A stretch of 64,000 nt of DNA from Sipunculus nudus (Eukaryota; Annelida; Sipuncula; Golfingiida; Sipunculidae). Below are positions 25,500-38,274 of this stretch, piece by piece. The stretch is from contig CM049309.1 of NCBI GenBank assembly GCA_026874595.1, positions 71,902,926 to 71,966,925 of the forward strand. Reading direction: 5' to 3'. Both the position numbers and the translations under genes were made by a program. The notes under the pieces are model-generated. The model searched no databases. It was given only the letters and a program-made list of their open reading frames with translations, and was not told the DNA's origin. The number at the start of each line of letters is the position of its first letter. Positions within the stretch are counted from its first letter, which is position 1.

Positions 25500-25640
25500 T
25501 TATTTAGGGGCTTCAGACAAAATTTTCCCGCCTGGACCCCCCTTTTTTAGACCTGAGGCTGAGGACCTTTTTTTTTTAGGATTTTCATTTGTCCTCCTGG
25601 GTTGGACCCCCCTTTTCCTAAATCCTGGATCCGCCCCTGA
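25500..25640 (-). mobile_element. hAT-like element terminus
   Basis: On the minus strand from about 25639 the sequence reads CAGGGGCGGATCCAGGATTT, the wording typical of hAT terminal repeats. A second similar end (CAGTGGCGGATCCAGG) is read from about 26582. Partner ends were not found, so only fragments are claimed. Confidence 0.4.
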
Positions 25641-26214
25641 AATATGTAGGCAGAATTGGCCAAGCAGACCAAATGACCAGTTCAGCAGTTGAAATGATCG
25701 TATCGGGTCAGAACAAGGGTGACTGAATGACTAGTCAAGTACAGTATCAAGGTAGAAAAATGACCTGAATCCATCTGGTGAACAATGCACCCAGTTCTGG
25801 AGTTGAGAACAACTTAATAAAATCCTCGCTTCCCTCTGTCAGTGCGATTAGTCTCAATATTCTGCACAAACAATTTGTAACAGCAAATGACAGGAAGAAC
25901 AATATACTTACCAATACATGAAGAAAGAAATTTAGAATGCACCGAGTAGAAATGGTAGGCCTACTTCCGCTCTGATCAACAACTGATGCCGACTTCTCAC
26001 ACTGAATCCGAAAGGCGCGGGGTCGTCAGCAGCAACAACCAATCAGCACTGCCCACGGTGACGACACCAGCCTGACTGTTATTTATAACCGCCCGTCTGC
26101 CCGCGTGCACTTGTACTTAAAAGGTTCTAAATGCGAAACAATTGTAAAACATAAAAGTAGATACATTATGATAGGCCTACGTAACATGCCACGCTGTTGG
26201 CACTAAGGTTTTAA

Positions 26215-26300
26215 TTTTACCCCCCCCCTCCCTTCCGCCACCGGGCCTATTAAATTAATACCCACGGTGGCGGAAGGGGGGGGGGGGGGGGGGGGGTTAA
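26215..26300. repeat. Short hairpin with poly-C/poly-G arms
   Basis: TTTTACCCCCCC..CTTCCGCCACCG is followed 20 bases later by CGGTGGCGGAAGGG..GGTTAAAA. The arms are near-perfect reverse complements of about 30 bases, ending in G/C homopolymers. Confidence 0.7.
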
Positions 26301-26639
26301 AATTGATAATTAATTTTATTTTTTATTTTTTTTTCGTTTATTTTTTTTTGCCGGACAAAACTCTCATATATTATTTGCTTAACAAATAAAAACCGATTCT
26401 ACTACCAGAAGCAACAGGATTTTGAAAAGAGAGGTGTGGGGGTGTCAAACTCAGGTCCTCTATATAGCTCGTCCGGGGAAAGGGGGGGGGGGGGGGGGGA
26501 GTTAGGAGTCTAGGTGGCAAATTTGGTATTAAACATTAAAAAAATATATATATTTGGGCTCGATCCCCTGGATCCGCCACTGCACACACATACTCATACA
26601 CAATTATTTTTACACACACATAAATCTATAATAGCCTAT

Positions 26640-27125
26640 ACTTGTTATGCTAAACACATTGCTATATGGATGTATGAATACCGATGTGTTTAAACGCTAA
26701 ACACGTTTAACCTTCAAACGAGCCGCACCATGGTGTTTAGCATTGGAGGTGTTAACTTAACCATGTGCCTTTAATTAACATTAGGCTAAACATTTTGTCA
26801 GACATGTAACGCTGCTAAATGTGTTTTACAAAATGTGTTTATACGCTAAACACGTTTAACCTTAGAACGGGTCGCACCATTGTGTTTAGCAATCGAGGTG
26901 TTTAGCATTTGTGTTTAGCATAACCATTTGCTTTATATAACCCTATATAATTGTTAGGCTAAACATTTTGTCAGACAGGTAACGCTGCTAAACGTGTTTT
27001 GCAATATGACACATTTCGTTTCTAGTGGACCTATATATGTTTTGCTTTAAAACACATTCCTAAACGTTTATAGGATTAAAACATGTTCCAGATGTGCTTA
27101 AATGCTAAACACTGTTTTTAGAGTG
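26640..27125 (-). repeat. Right sub-terminal repeats and right TIR of CACTA element
   Basis: Two clear units with a period of about 149 bases begin GTGTTTAAACGCTAAACACG (26686) and GTGTTTATACGCTAAACACG (26835). Further CTAAACA/TGTTTAG words continue to the inverted terminus ending at 27125. The motif vocabulary is the same as in the left 137-bp array although the units differ. Confidence 0.75.
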
Positions 27126-27550
27126 TAGCTCAGGAGGAAAACAGCAAATCGATACGATTGGGAGAGTAAACAACGATATCTTACGTGAACACACAAGAAA
27201 CAGACACTATGTGTTACAGCAACATATATATTTTTTCAATTTTTCCCGTTTTACCCCATTAAATTAAATAATAATATTAACTTGAATGTTTGTGAAGGAA
27301 AAGCTGAGGAAGACCTACGGTTACCAATCAGATCTTTATTCTCGTTTTATATAAATTTAGTTTATGTCATAAAGGGACGAATGAAGATGTAATGCATATT
27401 TTACCATATGATTCACATTAACTTTAAGAGAAAAACGTAAGAGAATTAATCAGCAAAATAGGCAGTGCTTACATATTATAAATATTTAGATATGGTTATT
27501 TAAAGAGCACTGTATAATAAATAAAGCTGCCAATAACATAAGTCCTTTAG

Positions 27551-27552
<2 letters not shown>

Positions 27553-27614
<62 letters not shown>
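27553..27614. repeat. Long AT microsatellite
   Basis: About 31 AT units, located in ordinary AT-rich DNA just outside the CACTA element. Confidence 0.9.
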
Positions 27615-27617
<3 letters not shown>

Positions 27618-28083
27618 CTGATCCAAAATGTTGGCGGATGAACATATGCAGTCTTTTTTTGCTTTCTAGTCTTTCTAACATTTCGTTCTATATTGTAAAT
27701 CTGTAAACTTATGGTCGTGAAGGGATGCTAATTCGTAGCGCTGTAATTCTAATTCCCCAGAGGAGAAAATTTTAAAAACATTGAACTATGAATACTGGGA
27801 ACAAAAAATAAATTTATTAATTTTTTACCGGTCGAAACAAAATAGGTAGAATTTTGCCAGCTTGCATATAGAAAAGTTCTGGAAATGGTGTTTATAATCA
27901 TTACAAAATCTTGTCCGTTTTCATGTCTTTAAGAATTCTTTTACGGAATTTATGCCAAATCACAAATTAACAACATTACCAAGGACCTGGTCTCATTAAA
28001 GAAAATAATCCACGAACAATGGGAGTGGCGAATCCGTAGAACTATTTATTTTGTCTTTGCAATAACGTCCATGCACAAACCGC

Positions 28084-28330
28084 TGTATGTTTTTGTACAC
28101 CTGCCTGACTCACAAGATAGTAGAGATAAGCCACCAAGGCTGAAAGCAATACAGCTCATATTGACCAGGCCGCAACGTGAAGCAGGCTTCTCTGTACTCC
28201 CGACATCAGCAGCTTTCCTGAGCCATGCCCTGGTTTTTTTTTACAATTACTTAAGAAAGCAGTTGGTATAGATAATACACCTGTTTAGCGTCAGCTTACC
28301 TGGAGTCAACGTAGCCGTCAGACAAGTATC
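28084..28330 (-). repeat. Duplicated segment, copy A, upstream of DEG/ENaC pseudogene
   Basis: Matches 38035-38245 base for base over long stretches (for example GCCACCAAGGCTGAAAGCAA and GACCAGGCCGCAACGTGAAG). The functional copy lies 0.6 kb before the intact channel gene; this copy lies 6 kb before the broken one. On the minus strand both contain a possible splice donor (CAGGTAAGC here), so it may once have been an exon; no protein is recognised. Confidence 0.65.
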
Positions 28331-28433
28331 TGTCTGTAAGGGTAGATGTATTTTTATACATACCTCAGGAAATAAAGAAATGGTAGCACAGGTCGGTACA
28401 GTTTTGTATTCAATGCTGTGTCACCGGTGTAAA

Positions 28434-28570
28434 GACTTCAGATTAACCCCCCCCCTTTCAGGTTACCCCCCGGTAATCTGAAATCGATTTCAGATTACCC
28501 CCGGGGGTAGCCTGAACCTGATTTCAGGTTACCCTCCTACATTTCAGATTGTCCCCCTCACCGATCAAGC
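28434..28570. repeat. Nested palindrome block, GGTAATCTGAAAT family
   Basis: Contains the palindrome GTAATCTGAAAT..ATTTCAGATTAC centred on ATCGAT near 28490, flanked by variants (TTTCAGGTTACC, CAGATTAACC) and C-runs. It can fold on itself at several levels. Confidence 0.8.
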
Positions 28571-28689
28571 TAATATGATTACTTTTTGTGTAAGTAGGAG
28601 CTCACCGCTCCAGATATATTTATTTACAACATCCTCAGCTGGCTGGTGATATAGTGGTCGGCCGTAAATGGGTCTTTCTGTCCGTAACC

Positions 28690-30590
28690 TCTTTATAACA
28701 CGTATTATCTCAAAAACGTTAGTCACATCCAATTTAAATAAACTTGGCAGATGTATCTTATGTATCTCCTCACTTGATTAGGTTTTGGTCACACTTACTT
28801 GATTTTTATACTTTTTAAGATTTTTTAACGCCCGTCTTATAGACGGATCGTATTTTAGTACTATAGCATAAATGTAGGTCCGTACAATAACCATTGGTAT
28901 CGCAACGATAACTTTCCAGTATTTTGATTGATTTTCAGGAAACTCACCAATAGTATGGACCAATAAAGTATCTCGCTTGAGCTCGATTCTCTGCAATATC
29001 CGAGCATATTTAATGAGGTCAGAGGTCATCACGAGACTACTCGGTGGTGTTTGCCGTGATTACTGACCAGGAATTTGATGGATTTTGATGACACTCACAA
29101 TAAAATAAAAGTTCAAGTTAAAATATTTATATGAGAAGCGATATCTCAAATGCCATTACTGTGATCAACTACTAATGAAAATGACAGGTGTATCTTATGA
29201 GTCTCTTTACCTGTTTAGATTTTCGTTATGCTTGATATTAAAATATTTAACTTTATCCAATTTTGACCAGCATTTCATATAAACGGGATTTCTTAAAACA
29301 ATACTCGGATCAAGATTTAATTCATGTAACATGTATCTTATAGATTTTCCGACTTTATTATTTTTTTAATACTTTTTATTTTATTATGGATTTTTCTATT
29401 TGAACTTTAATATTTTATTCGTGGCGTTATTCTAAAAAAAACTGTAACTCAGATAAACTTCTATAGAGATAAATCACGCTTGTATATTCGGTACGTGCTT
29501 TTCAAATTGTCTATCTAAATATATTTTAATTTTTATATGATTTCACATTTTCCATATTCAAAAAGGAAATCATGATGCATGTATGTCACAGCGTGTTGAC
29601 ATTGTTCTGCAGGTATGATATAAATCATTATATTGTCATCAGTAAGTGCACTGCAATTTGAATATTTGGATTTTTAACCTAAACATTAAATACACGAAAA
29701 TTTTTTCAGGTGTTCTGCACATTGTAATCGGAAAACTATATAACATAAAAAGTTATGTTTTTTTTATATTCCGAGTGTATCCTTGACAGTTTTCATTTAA
29801 ATATTTTACGATATCCATTTCAAGTTTTGTTTGAAAAGTTTTAATATTCACCTTAAACCATATCCCGACTTATTTTCAAACTTTAAGCCAAAATATGTTA
29901 TTACCAAATATGATAAGATAAGCGTTTTTGACATATAATGGCAAACGTAAACACACGCACACACATGAGGTACATCTTTATTGTCAGGCAAAACCAAAAC
30001 TTCATATGATTTCCCTTTAAATCAGGTGACAGTAATAATTCACCGCTATATTTCTTTGATACATTTTCAAATTCATGTTTTCAAAATACTTGCAGATTTT
30101 TTTTTTATTAATTGTAAGGTATCTTGAACCAGATCAATCTTAAATCACTCGAACTTTGTCTGGTAGAAATACGATGACTACCAAAACATTTTAAATTAAC
30201 CTAATTTGCATTATTATTTATTCAACCCGATTCTTCATGTAATAGTAAATGATTATTGACCGCGCAAATATTAAACTTATTTTATAAGGTCCCTTGCTTG
30301 GTTCTTATGTATGCTTGCACTTTCTCATATTTTGCATATTTAATGAGATAATTTGCATATTGTGCATAATTATGAGGTAATTTAATTAATAAGATTATTT
30401 TTCATTAACTGTAAGGTTTATTAAAGTAGATTATTCTTTAACCACTCAAACTTTGTCCTGGTAGAAATGTGAATACTACTAAAACATTTTTTTATTAACT
30501 TAAGTTGCATATTTATGCAAACTTATTCTGTATGAAATAGTTCAATACTTCACAAATTCACAATAAACGCCTTAATATTAATAAAAAATA
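28690..30590. repeat. AT-rich degenerate paragraph repeats
   Basis: Several passages recur imperfectly: TCTCAAA..GGTGTATCTTATG-type wording near 28705 and 29145, and TAAGGT..CTCGAACTTTGTC / CTCAAACTTTGTCCTGGTAG near 30110 and 30410, with a period near 300 bases. No coding sequence is supported. Confidence 0.5.
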
Positions 30591-31292
30591 ATGAATAAAA
30601 TAAATGGGTTATTTAGCAAAATATGCTATCTGATTAAATATAGGAGATACGAAATAACCCGTATTGCTTGTTGGATTTTACGTTAAAAATTGCTTAAGTA
30701 CCAACCAACTGACCTTTGACACCCCATCATCAATACTTTTAGGATTGCCCCGTTCTATACAGTCAGTGTTTACAGTCACATAGCCTATGTTTAAGACAAT
30801 ATGACGAAGTTGCAGTTGTATGAAACCTTTTTTTTGTATTTAAAACAATGAATACAGTCAATCACGAATGCAGGTATAATGAACGATTTCAGGATTTTAA
30901 AGAATTTTGATAGATTTCTTGATATCAAATATATATTATATAACTCTTATTGGAATATTTGTGGATTATAACATTTAACAAGTAAATTTAAATATTTAAA
31001 CATCAATATACTTAACGATTACAGTGTAAATGATTATAATTAATTCAGGAAACGCAGAATACTAATAACGTGTCAAAACCAGTGTAATTCGTTTTAATAT
31101 ACAAACAACTTGGAAATATAAATCACAGAAATACATTTTGGCGGCATAAAAAATTATTAGGGAAGAGTATATACTGCGTTTAACAAATGCTGTTTATAAA
31201 GAATATGCACATATTTTGGTATAGTTTATTTCAATTCAGACTTTCAAATGTATTAGGGACTGAAATTTTGTATGTAATGTTCATGACACATA
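30591..31292. other. AT-rich non-coding stretch
   Basis: No gene or repeat recognised. Confidence 0.4.
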
Positions 31293-34052
31293 ACATCTAT
31301 CTAATACTTATAAAAGGAATTCGGTTCACGTTTGTTCGCAATGTTCTCTAAAACCGCGTTGTGTACAATACTGTGCCATACATAATTTTAATGGTTATTA
31401 TCCCCTCATTGACATAGGCGATATGAAAATAAAACATTTTTAATGTACATATAATTTTGAGTGAATTTACCGTTTTTTCTTACCGAGCACAGCCGAACTG
31501 CCTTCGGCAATCACCGGAATGCGTGCATCGTGGTCACTCAACCTCTAACACTAAGGACTGTTGTTCATATGAATAACGCTTGCTTTCAATGAGGGATTTG
31601 ACCCACGTGCGTGGTCAGTAAAAGAGAAAAACACATGTTTCTCGCTTTATGAAAGGGAGAGTTCAACCCAGGAGGATTAATGACAAAACCAACTTCAAGG
31701 TCCCAATTTCAGAAAAAAAAGGGCTGGGGTTAGGTGGGGTGGGGTGGTTGCGGGGGTTTCAGGCCTCAAATTTTGTCTGATACGATGAAAAAAAGGTGAC
31801 GGTGGCTGAAAATTGGATACGGACCCACTGCATGGAGTCCGTTTGGGTCCGCTTCTGCTACTTACGATGTATACATATTCCCGTTTCCTTCTTCAGGAAC
31901 AGTTTCAATGCAACGTACATTTAGGCCTAATTAATCTTTCATGTGTTCCTCACATCAACCTATTCTTTATACGTCTAACGATAGAAACCAGTCAAATATC
32001 AACGAAACACTCTATGCCTCCGCGTCTCATCCCGGTTCGCAATGTAAACCATCACTGACCAGGTCTTCAAGGTAAACATCCTATGATTTTTGCCACGAGC
32101 ACAGCGCCACAAAATAACAGTAAAAAATATTTGTACATATCGTATTCAGAGAGTATCCCACTAAAAATCTATATTTTCTTTTAACTTTATAATAAAAAAT
32201 GAGCCAACATTCAACATATATATATATATCTCCCAAACCCCGGTAAAAAGCCCGGTTTACCGGGTTTATCGGCTAGTTTACATATAAATATAGAAATAAC
32301 GCCTTATCACAAATATGGGAATTTTGTGTTATACAGGCGTAAACGCAAACACTGTACAACAATAATTTATTAATAATTTCAATAATAATTATATCACATT
32401 GTAAATTTAAAATTTTGAAATGTAATGGTAAAACGAAGAAATTCAACTGAGTGAACAATGTAAATAATATTGGTATACCAAAGAGGCAAAAATTATTTGC
32501 AGTATGCTTGCCAGTTGCCGTATTTCGTGATCACGAAAGATAGCATTTAAATTATGGATGTGATTATCATACCCAGTTAATGTGCAAGACTGCATGTTTC
32601 ATTTATAGTTGGTATATTTATAATTTAAATGGAGAGAGAATGTTTTGTACCTTTTGTACTACAGGGATAATGACAATTTGATGTAATAATCATCATCGTT
32701 AATTTTACTATTGTTATTATTATAAAAAGTAGTAGTAGTAGTAGAAGTAGTTGTTGTTTTTTTGTTGTTTTCAGGTTACTTAAAGTAATGTATAAGATAA
32801 GTATCTAAATAATCATAAGTAATCATTTGGGGGGGGGGGGGGGGTAATCTGAAATTGGAGGGGGTAATCTGAAATCGATTTCAAGTTACCGGGAGGAAAT
32901 TTGAAATCGATTTCAGATTACTCCCCGGTAATCTGAAAGGGGGGGGGGGGGGGGTAATCTGAAATCGGTACACCGGGAGGAGGACTGGGACTTAACGCAG
33001 GCCGACATATCCCAAGGGACCGCGACAACACGGTCGAAACAGAGTGGTCAGTACCGCAGGAGAAGACGCATGCCTTCCTAACAAATTATTCATTTATACA
33101 ACACTAGCTTATAAACCCGGTATACCGGGCTTTTTACCGCGGTTTCGGAGATATATTTACTGAGATATTGAATGTTGGCTCATTTTTTATTATAAAAGTT
33201 AAAAGAAAATATAGATTTTTAGTTAGATACTCTCTTAATACGATATGTACAAATAATTTTTAATGTTATTTTGTGGCGCTGTGCTCGCGGAAAAAATCAT
33301 ATCACGGTATGTTTACTTCAAAGACCTGGTCAGTCATTGTTTACTTTGCGAACCGGAATGAGACGCGGAGACATACTGTGTTTCGTTGATATTTGACTGG
33401 TTTCTATCGTTGGACGTATAAAGGATAGGTTGATGTGAGGAACACATTAAAGATTAATTAAATGTACGTTGCAAGGAAACTGTTCCTGAAGGAGGAAACA
33501 GAAATATGCATACATCCTAAAGTAGAAGCGGACCCAGCGGGACTCCATGCAGTAGGTCCGTATCCCATTTTCAGCCACCACAACCTTTTTTCATCGTATC
33601 AGACAAAATTTGAGGCCTGAAACCCCCGACACCACCCCAGCCCTGTTCCTGAAATTGGGTTTTGTCATTTATCCTCCTGGGTTGAACTCTCCTTTCATAA
33701 AGCGAGAAACCTGTGTTTTTCTCTTTTACTGACCACGCACGTGGGTCAAATCCCTCACTGAAAGCAAGCGTTATTCATATGAACAATAGTCCTTAGTGTT
33801 AGAGGTTAAGTGACCACGATGCACGCATTCCGGTGATTGCCGAAGGCAGTTCGGCTGTGCTCGGTAAAAATGCGGAAAAATCCATCAAAATTATATGTAT
33901 ATTAAAAGTAATTTATTTTCATATCGCCTATGTCACTGCGGGGATAATAACCTTTAAAATGATGTATGGCACAATATTGTACACAACGCGGTTTTAGAGA
34001 ACACTGCGAACAAACATGAACCGAACTCCTTTTATAAGTATTAGATGTGTAG
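31293..34052. repeat. Long inverted repeat, arms about 0.95 kb, loop 0.8 kb
   Basis: The left arm (about 31293-32280) and right arm (about 33105-34052) are reverse complements at high identity. Matching blocks include TAATACTTATAAAAGGAATT versus AACTCCTTTTATAAGTATTA, the CACGTGCGTGGTCAGTAAAA block, TGACCAGGTCTT, and AAAAATCTATATTTTCTTTT next to the loop. The loop (32281-33104) holds the second palindrome block and poly-G runs. This is fold-back-like; no transposase is present. A perfect-enough hairpin of this size could also yield double-stranded RNA if transcribed. Confidence 0.85.
32826..32985. repeat. Nested palindrome block, second copy, with poly-G runs
   Basis: Repeats of GGTAATCTGAAAT and ATCGATTTCAGATTAC in alternating orientation, with two G-runs of 16-19 bases. 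Inverted copy of the block at 28434-28570. Confidence 0.8.
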
Positions 34053-34470
34053 GACCTTCAATGTATATTTGACATAAAGGAAATAAAACCTTGTTTTCCA
34101 TGAAAAGCGATAATAACGGTCGCTATTTGCACTGTTGTACGGTGATAGCTGTTGTTTGTACAAACCAACATTCAATCGATAGACCACGGATGCATTTTAA
34201 CATGAAAAATTAGTGTCTGTTGTGGATAGTTGATAATATGGTCACAGATTTGGAAAAACGAGCCGCGGGTTAACATATGAGAAGAAGCCAATATACTACG
34301 AGAAAAAACAACAAACAAACAAAGAAGAGTTGCGTGAACATTAGCCAATCTGCCAGATATCTGAAATGACGCAAGTGCGGACACAAGGGTTAGAAAAACA
34401 ATATTAAAAATTTCACACAAAAAATCACATAATAACATTAAAAAGAAGGCTTAGCCTAGCAAAAATAGAA

Positions 34471-36006
34471 AATGGCGTTGCGGAAACAGTTACGAGTTTT
34501 TTTTTTGTGAGAAGACATCTATGAAAGGAGTACCAAGGGTTGTGCGGACTGGGAGTAGAGTCCTCCGGACCATGTGCCTTGTCCTGGTGATTATATTCTT
34601 GTTGTTTACTTGATACAGTGTAGCAAAATGGAATATTTCAGCTTTGGAGTCAATATCAGCATTATGGAACAACGGATTGTGTTTCCCTAAATGGCAATAG
34701 AATTCCCGACGTGACATTTTGTAACCTTAATCGTTTTAATAATTACAGTTAACAGATCTTTAATTTAGAAGAGAAAAATATATGCAATGATTTTCATGAA
34801 AGAGTACAAGAACTTTTACAAGAACATGAGCATACATAAGACCCGTATACCAAACAGGAGTTAAAAAATCACTTGCTTTCCTATCGTACCTATTTTGAAA
34901 CACTTGGTGATTTACTTGCGGAAAAAGTCGGACATTCCAAGGAAATCATGTTCCAAAAATGTGAAGTTGTTCGCACCGACGGAATACATACACATAATGT
35001 ACCATGTGAAGTCGTTGGGGAATCGAAAAAAATCCGGACGCCCGATTTCTTTAACTGTTATACGCATCGCCCAAAACCAGATTCCCTTCAACTCTTGAAG
35101 CCCTTGTCTTGGAAAGGATTATCGGTAGTTCTTTCCTTGATGATCTGCCGCATGATCAGGATCAACATCAGTCATCTGTTAAAGGATATGACGTCATAGG
35201 TGGAGGTTGTGCGGTCATGCTGCACCCTCCGAAGACTCACCCATCGTCAGTGCAACGTAAGTTCATAGCATCTGCTGGTACTTTCACAAGAATACATCTA
35301 GAAGCTTGGGCAAAATCCTACCTGCATGAGCCGCACGGCAACTGTTACAAAATGGAAGCACGTCAGAAATTTTAGGACCTGATGGTCAACCGGTTGGGTA
35401 CGCGTACACCCAGCAAACATGTGTACAAGCCTGCACGCAGCGAAAAATCAAAGACTCGTGTGGATGTACCGATTCTGCGATATTCCGATGCAGAGGATCC
35501 TTCCCTTTTTTTTTGGGAACGTTGAATCTAATGTTCAAGCGAACTTTTCCTCGAACAGTACCCTGCGATGCATGATTGATGTTCTAGGGGATACGAGCAT
35601 CGTCAATGGGTGTTATGATTCGTGTTTGGATGCGTGCGTTACCCACGGCGTGGATGTTACCATGACAATTATTTCGTGGCCTGGGACAAATCAGAGGATG
35701 TTTTTCACCAATATAATCTGTTCAGAACTCGGAGGTAAAATTAATAAACAAAATGTCAACTGCATCAGAGTCGCGAGACGAATATTATAATCCAAAGAAA
35801 TTTTGTTAAGGTTTACGTAGAAATTCCCGAATTGGTTGAGAAGATACAAAACGAGGTGTCACATATAACGCCGGCATCTCTGCTTGCTAAGGTAGGGGGA
35901 GCCATGAATCTGTACCCTGGTAATTCTCTGGTTTAGTGTTTGAAGTCGTTGAGTTGATATACCGGTTGCTTACATCTGGATTGTCTGGTCCTTCGTCTAC
36001 GTCTTA
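34471..36006 (+). pseudogene. DEG/ENaC channel pseudogene
   Basis: Runs collinear with the intact gene at 38.8-40.5 kb at high DNA identity, from the GTGAGAAGACATCTATGAAA block to the last transmembrane segment. It is disabled: a poly-T expansion near 34498-34507, a TCA-to-TAA change near 34749, another in-frame TAA near 34836, a one-base loss near 35130 and further shifts near 35370 and 35790. The pore-filter region reads GNS in place of GIS. Similarity continues about 300 bases upstream (ATTCAATCGATAGACCA versus ATTCAATCGATAAACCA), and both copies lack introns, so the pair arose by DNA duplication and not by retroposition of one from the other. Confidence 0.88.
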
Positions 36007-37890
36007 AGATTGTATACATTTATACTGGAAGGGAAAGAAATGTATACTGAATCCACTGTGAAATATAACATTTATCAATATTTTTGAAAATAAAATAATA
36101 AAAAAAAAACCGATAAATTCTCTTAATTCCCGGATGTGTAAATATGTATCTACATAAGAAATTTAGACTTGCTGTTGAAGCAGACGCTACTAAAAGTTGA
36201 TTCTGTTATAAAATGTCTTTAGTAGCGATTGTATTTTTCGGTTGGTCTACCTGTCAGACACTTTAATGAATTATATTGTTTTTGAAGGATTATGTTCCGC
36301 TTGTGCTGAAAAGGAATTATACTGAATGAGCGTATTGTTTACATGCTGCTTTGTCTTGCCACGGGCATTAAAGTACTTACCCGCAGTTTACGTTTCCTCA
36401 TCATAATTTAATTACGCATGTCGTTTATAATAGGTGTTTATTATTGCACTTATTGCTATTCTTTATTATATTGGTGTTAGTATAACCAGTTTACCGTCTA
36501 TCACTATAAATATTATTATTGCTGTAATTATCATTTGACTTTCCATTAGTAACATAATTAATTTTCTGTTGTCATTAATTTTCCTTTTTTATAATTATTT
36601 ATTTTTATTATTATCACTATTATAACTATTATCACTATTTTTTTTAATAATTATTATTTCAAATAATTATCATTAATATTAATAGTAGTAGTAGTAATAG
36701 TAGTAGTATGAATTTGTCAGTTCGGAAATACCCGTGATCGGACTCTTCTTACGAAAATGTAAAATAAAATAAAATAAATCTTTGTATTTATGTGCATGAA
36801 ATATAAAAGTATGTGTATATAAGGTTTAATCGCGCCATCAGTGATCGGCAGATGCTCAGATTTTACCTATTTATCTTTAAATAAAATCAACAACAAAAAC
36901 AAGATCCGATTCAAATACTTTCAACTGATCATTCAGACAAGTAGATTTATTTAAAAGTTTAAAATATTTCACATTGACCTCCGCTGCACAGTATTTCTTA
37001 CATAAAATTCAAAACCACTGAGTATGTACGATCAAAGGTAAACGAAGATTAAAGTGTCTTGTTTATTTGGGAAAAAGTGATCTTAGGATTTTTAAACCGA
37101 GAAAAAAAGAACAGACTCAGTTCATTGTGTCCGCTTCGCAATTACAAATGCAATAGAGTTTTGCTTATCCATGTTTATAGTTCAATGTAAATCACACTGT
37201 TCATTGAACCGCTAATTAAAAAAAATAAAATAAAGTGTGAAATAGCTGAATGTCGCTCGTAGATAATTATTTCCCTGTGTTAGTTAATTAAATGCCCTGC
37301 ACCTGACGCTCTTGGCACTAGCACCCTAACTTAATTATTTAATTAAGTAATTAATCAATCGATCGATTAGTTGATTGATCCATCAAACAAATATTATCTA
37401 CCCTAGGGATTATTTAGAAATGTTTAACTTTTTTTTTGGTTTAGGTTATCATTTGAAACAGTTTTTGACAATCGGATCTAGAATTTTAGGCTCCATTGGA
37501 TAGGTTTGGCTCTTATTAATTTGACTCGAAAAGTGTTCACGAGATTTTGATGAATCCTTGTAAATGGTTTAGGTTTCACGTAAGGAACAATTTACTACAG
37601 TCTAGAGGTGATCTGAATCGATCACCATATTATCTTTGTCTATAGGAGTCTTAATTTGCGTCTAACGGTGCAATTCATTGGTCCAGGCGTTACTTTTTAA
37701 CTTTAATTTTAAGGGTGTTAACGCCCCTACGCCTGCATGGCTTGTGCAGCTGGCATCAAGGTTTAATCATGATTCTTGTCGGACCTGTTGGCCGATTAAA
37801 TTATATACATATTCTGTCTCCGACTGCTCTAACACATAATGCCTGTCAACAAATGGTCTGACAGATGACGCTGATCCATAACGCTTTAAA
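36007..37890. other. Intergenic, no supported gene
   Basis: AT-rich DNA with imperfect ATT/TTA triplet stretches near 36590-36700. The open frames are short and carry no motif. Confidence 0.5.
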
Positions 37891-38274
37891 TTATATAGAA
37901 AATAAAATTAAATTAACCTTAGTAAAATAAAAAAAAAACAAACGGTCAACAGGTCGCCGTTTCTTCAGTCGACGTTTTCTCATACGGTACACCAGCACTT
38001 TCTTTGCGACTGAGTAGACGATCAATAAATTTGACTGCACAAGTGAGCCACCAAGGCTGAAAGCAATACAGTTCATATTGACCAGGCCGCAACGTGAAGC
38101 AGGATTCCCTACTCCTGACAACAGCAGTATTTCTGGAAGTAACCTGCCTTTTCCAAGCAAGAACTGGTGATGATTAATCAACCTGATTAACGACAGCATA
38201 CCTTGAGTAAAATTAGAAGCCATCATACAAGTGTCTATCTGCAAGTACATGTGAAATCGTTTTAAACATGCCAC
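37891..38274 (-). other. Duplicated segment, copy B, with a minus-strand open frame
   Basis: A minus-strand frame of 127 codons covers the segment shared with 28084-28330. Homology between the two copies includes the piece GGCTGAAAGCAATACAG(T/C)TC. The frame is not kept in copy A and no family is recognised, so it is more likely duplicated non-coding or UTR sequence than a protein gene. A possible exon ends at CAAGGTATGC on the minus strand. Confidence 0.4.

Larger units (their letters stand above)
7540..27125 (-). mobile_element. Giant En/Spm (CACTA) DNA transposon, 19.6 kb
   Basis: The left end reads CACTGTAAAAATGGTGTTTAG at 7540 onward; the right end, read on the minus strand from 27125, is CACTCTAAAAACAGTGTTTAG, so the ends match inverted at about 18 of 21 bases. 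Both flanks have TA next to the terminus (7538-7539 and 27126-27127), compatible with a 2-base target duplication; the third base differs (TTA versus TAG). Both ends carry sub-terminal tandem repeats built on CTAAACAC/GTTTAG motifs, a hallmark of CACTA elements, where they bind an accessory protein. Inside, on the minus strand, are a tnp2-type transposase and a SAM-domain companion gene. Smaller elements are nested at 20.7-26.6 kb, accounting for part of the length. Confidence 0.82.
28434..32985. mobile_element. Possible 4.5-kb element bounded by inverted palindromic ends
   Basis: The block at 28434-28570 and the block at 32826-32985 are inverted relative to each other over about 140 bases; both start from the outside with a CCGGTGTA word followed by (C/T)TTCAGATTA and a C-run. 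The interior is AT-rich, without a transposase. The insertion fits the extra 5.5 kb that separates the DEG/ENaC pseudogene from its duplicated upstream segment. A target duplication was not found, and the right end sits inside the loop of the long inverted repeat below, so boundaries are uncertain. Confidence 0.4.
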
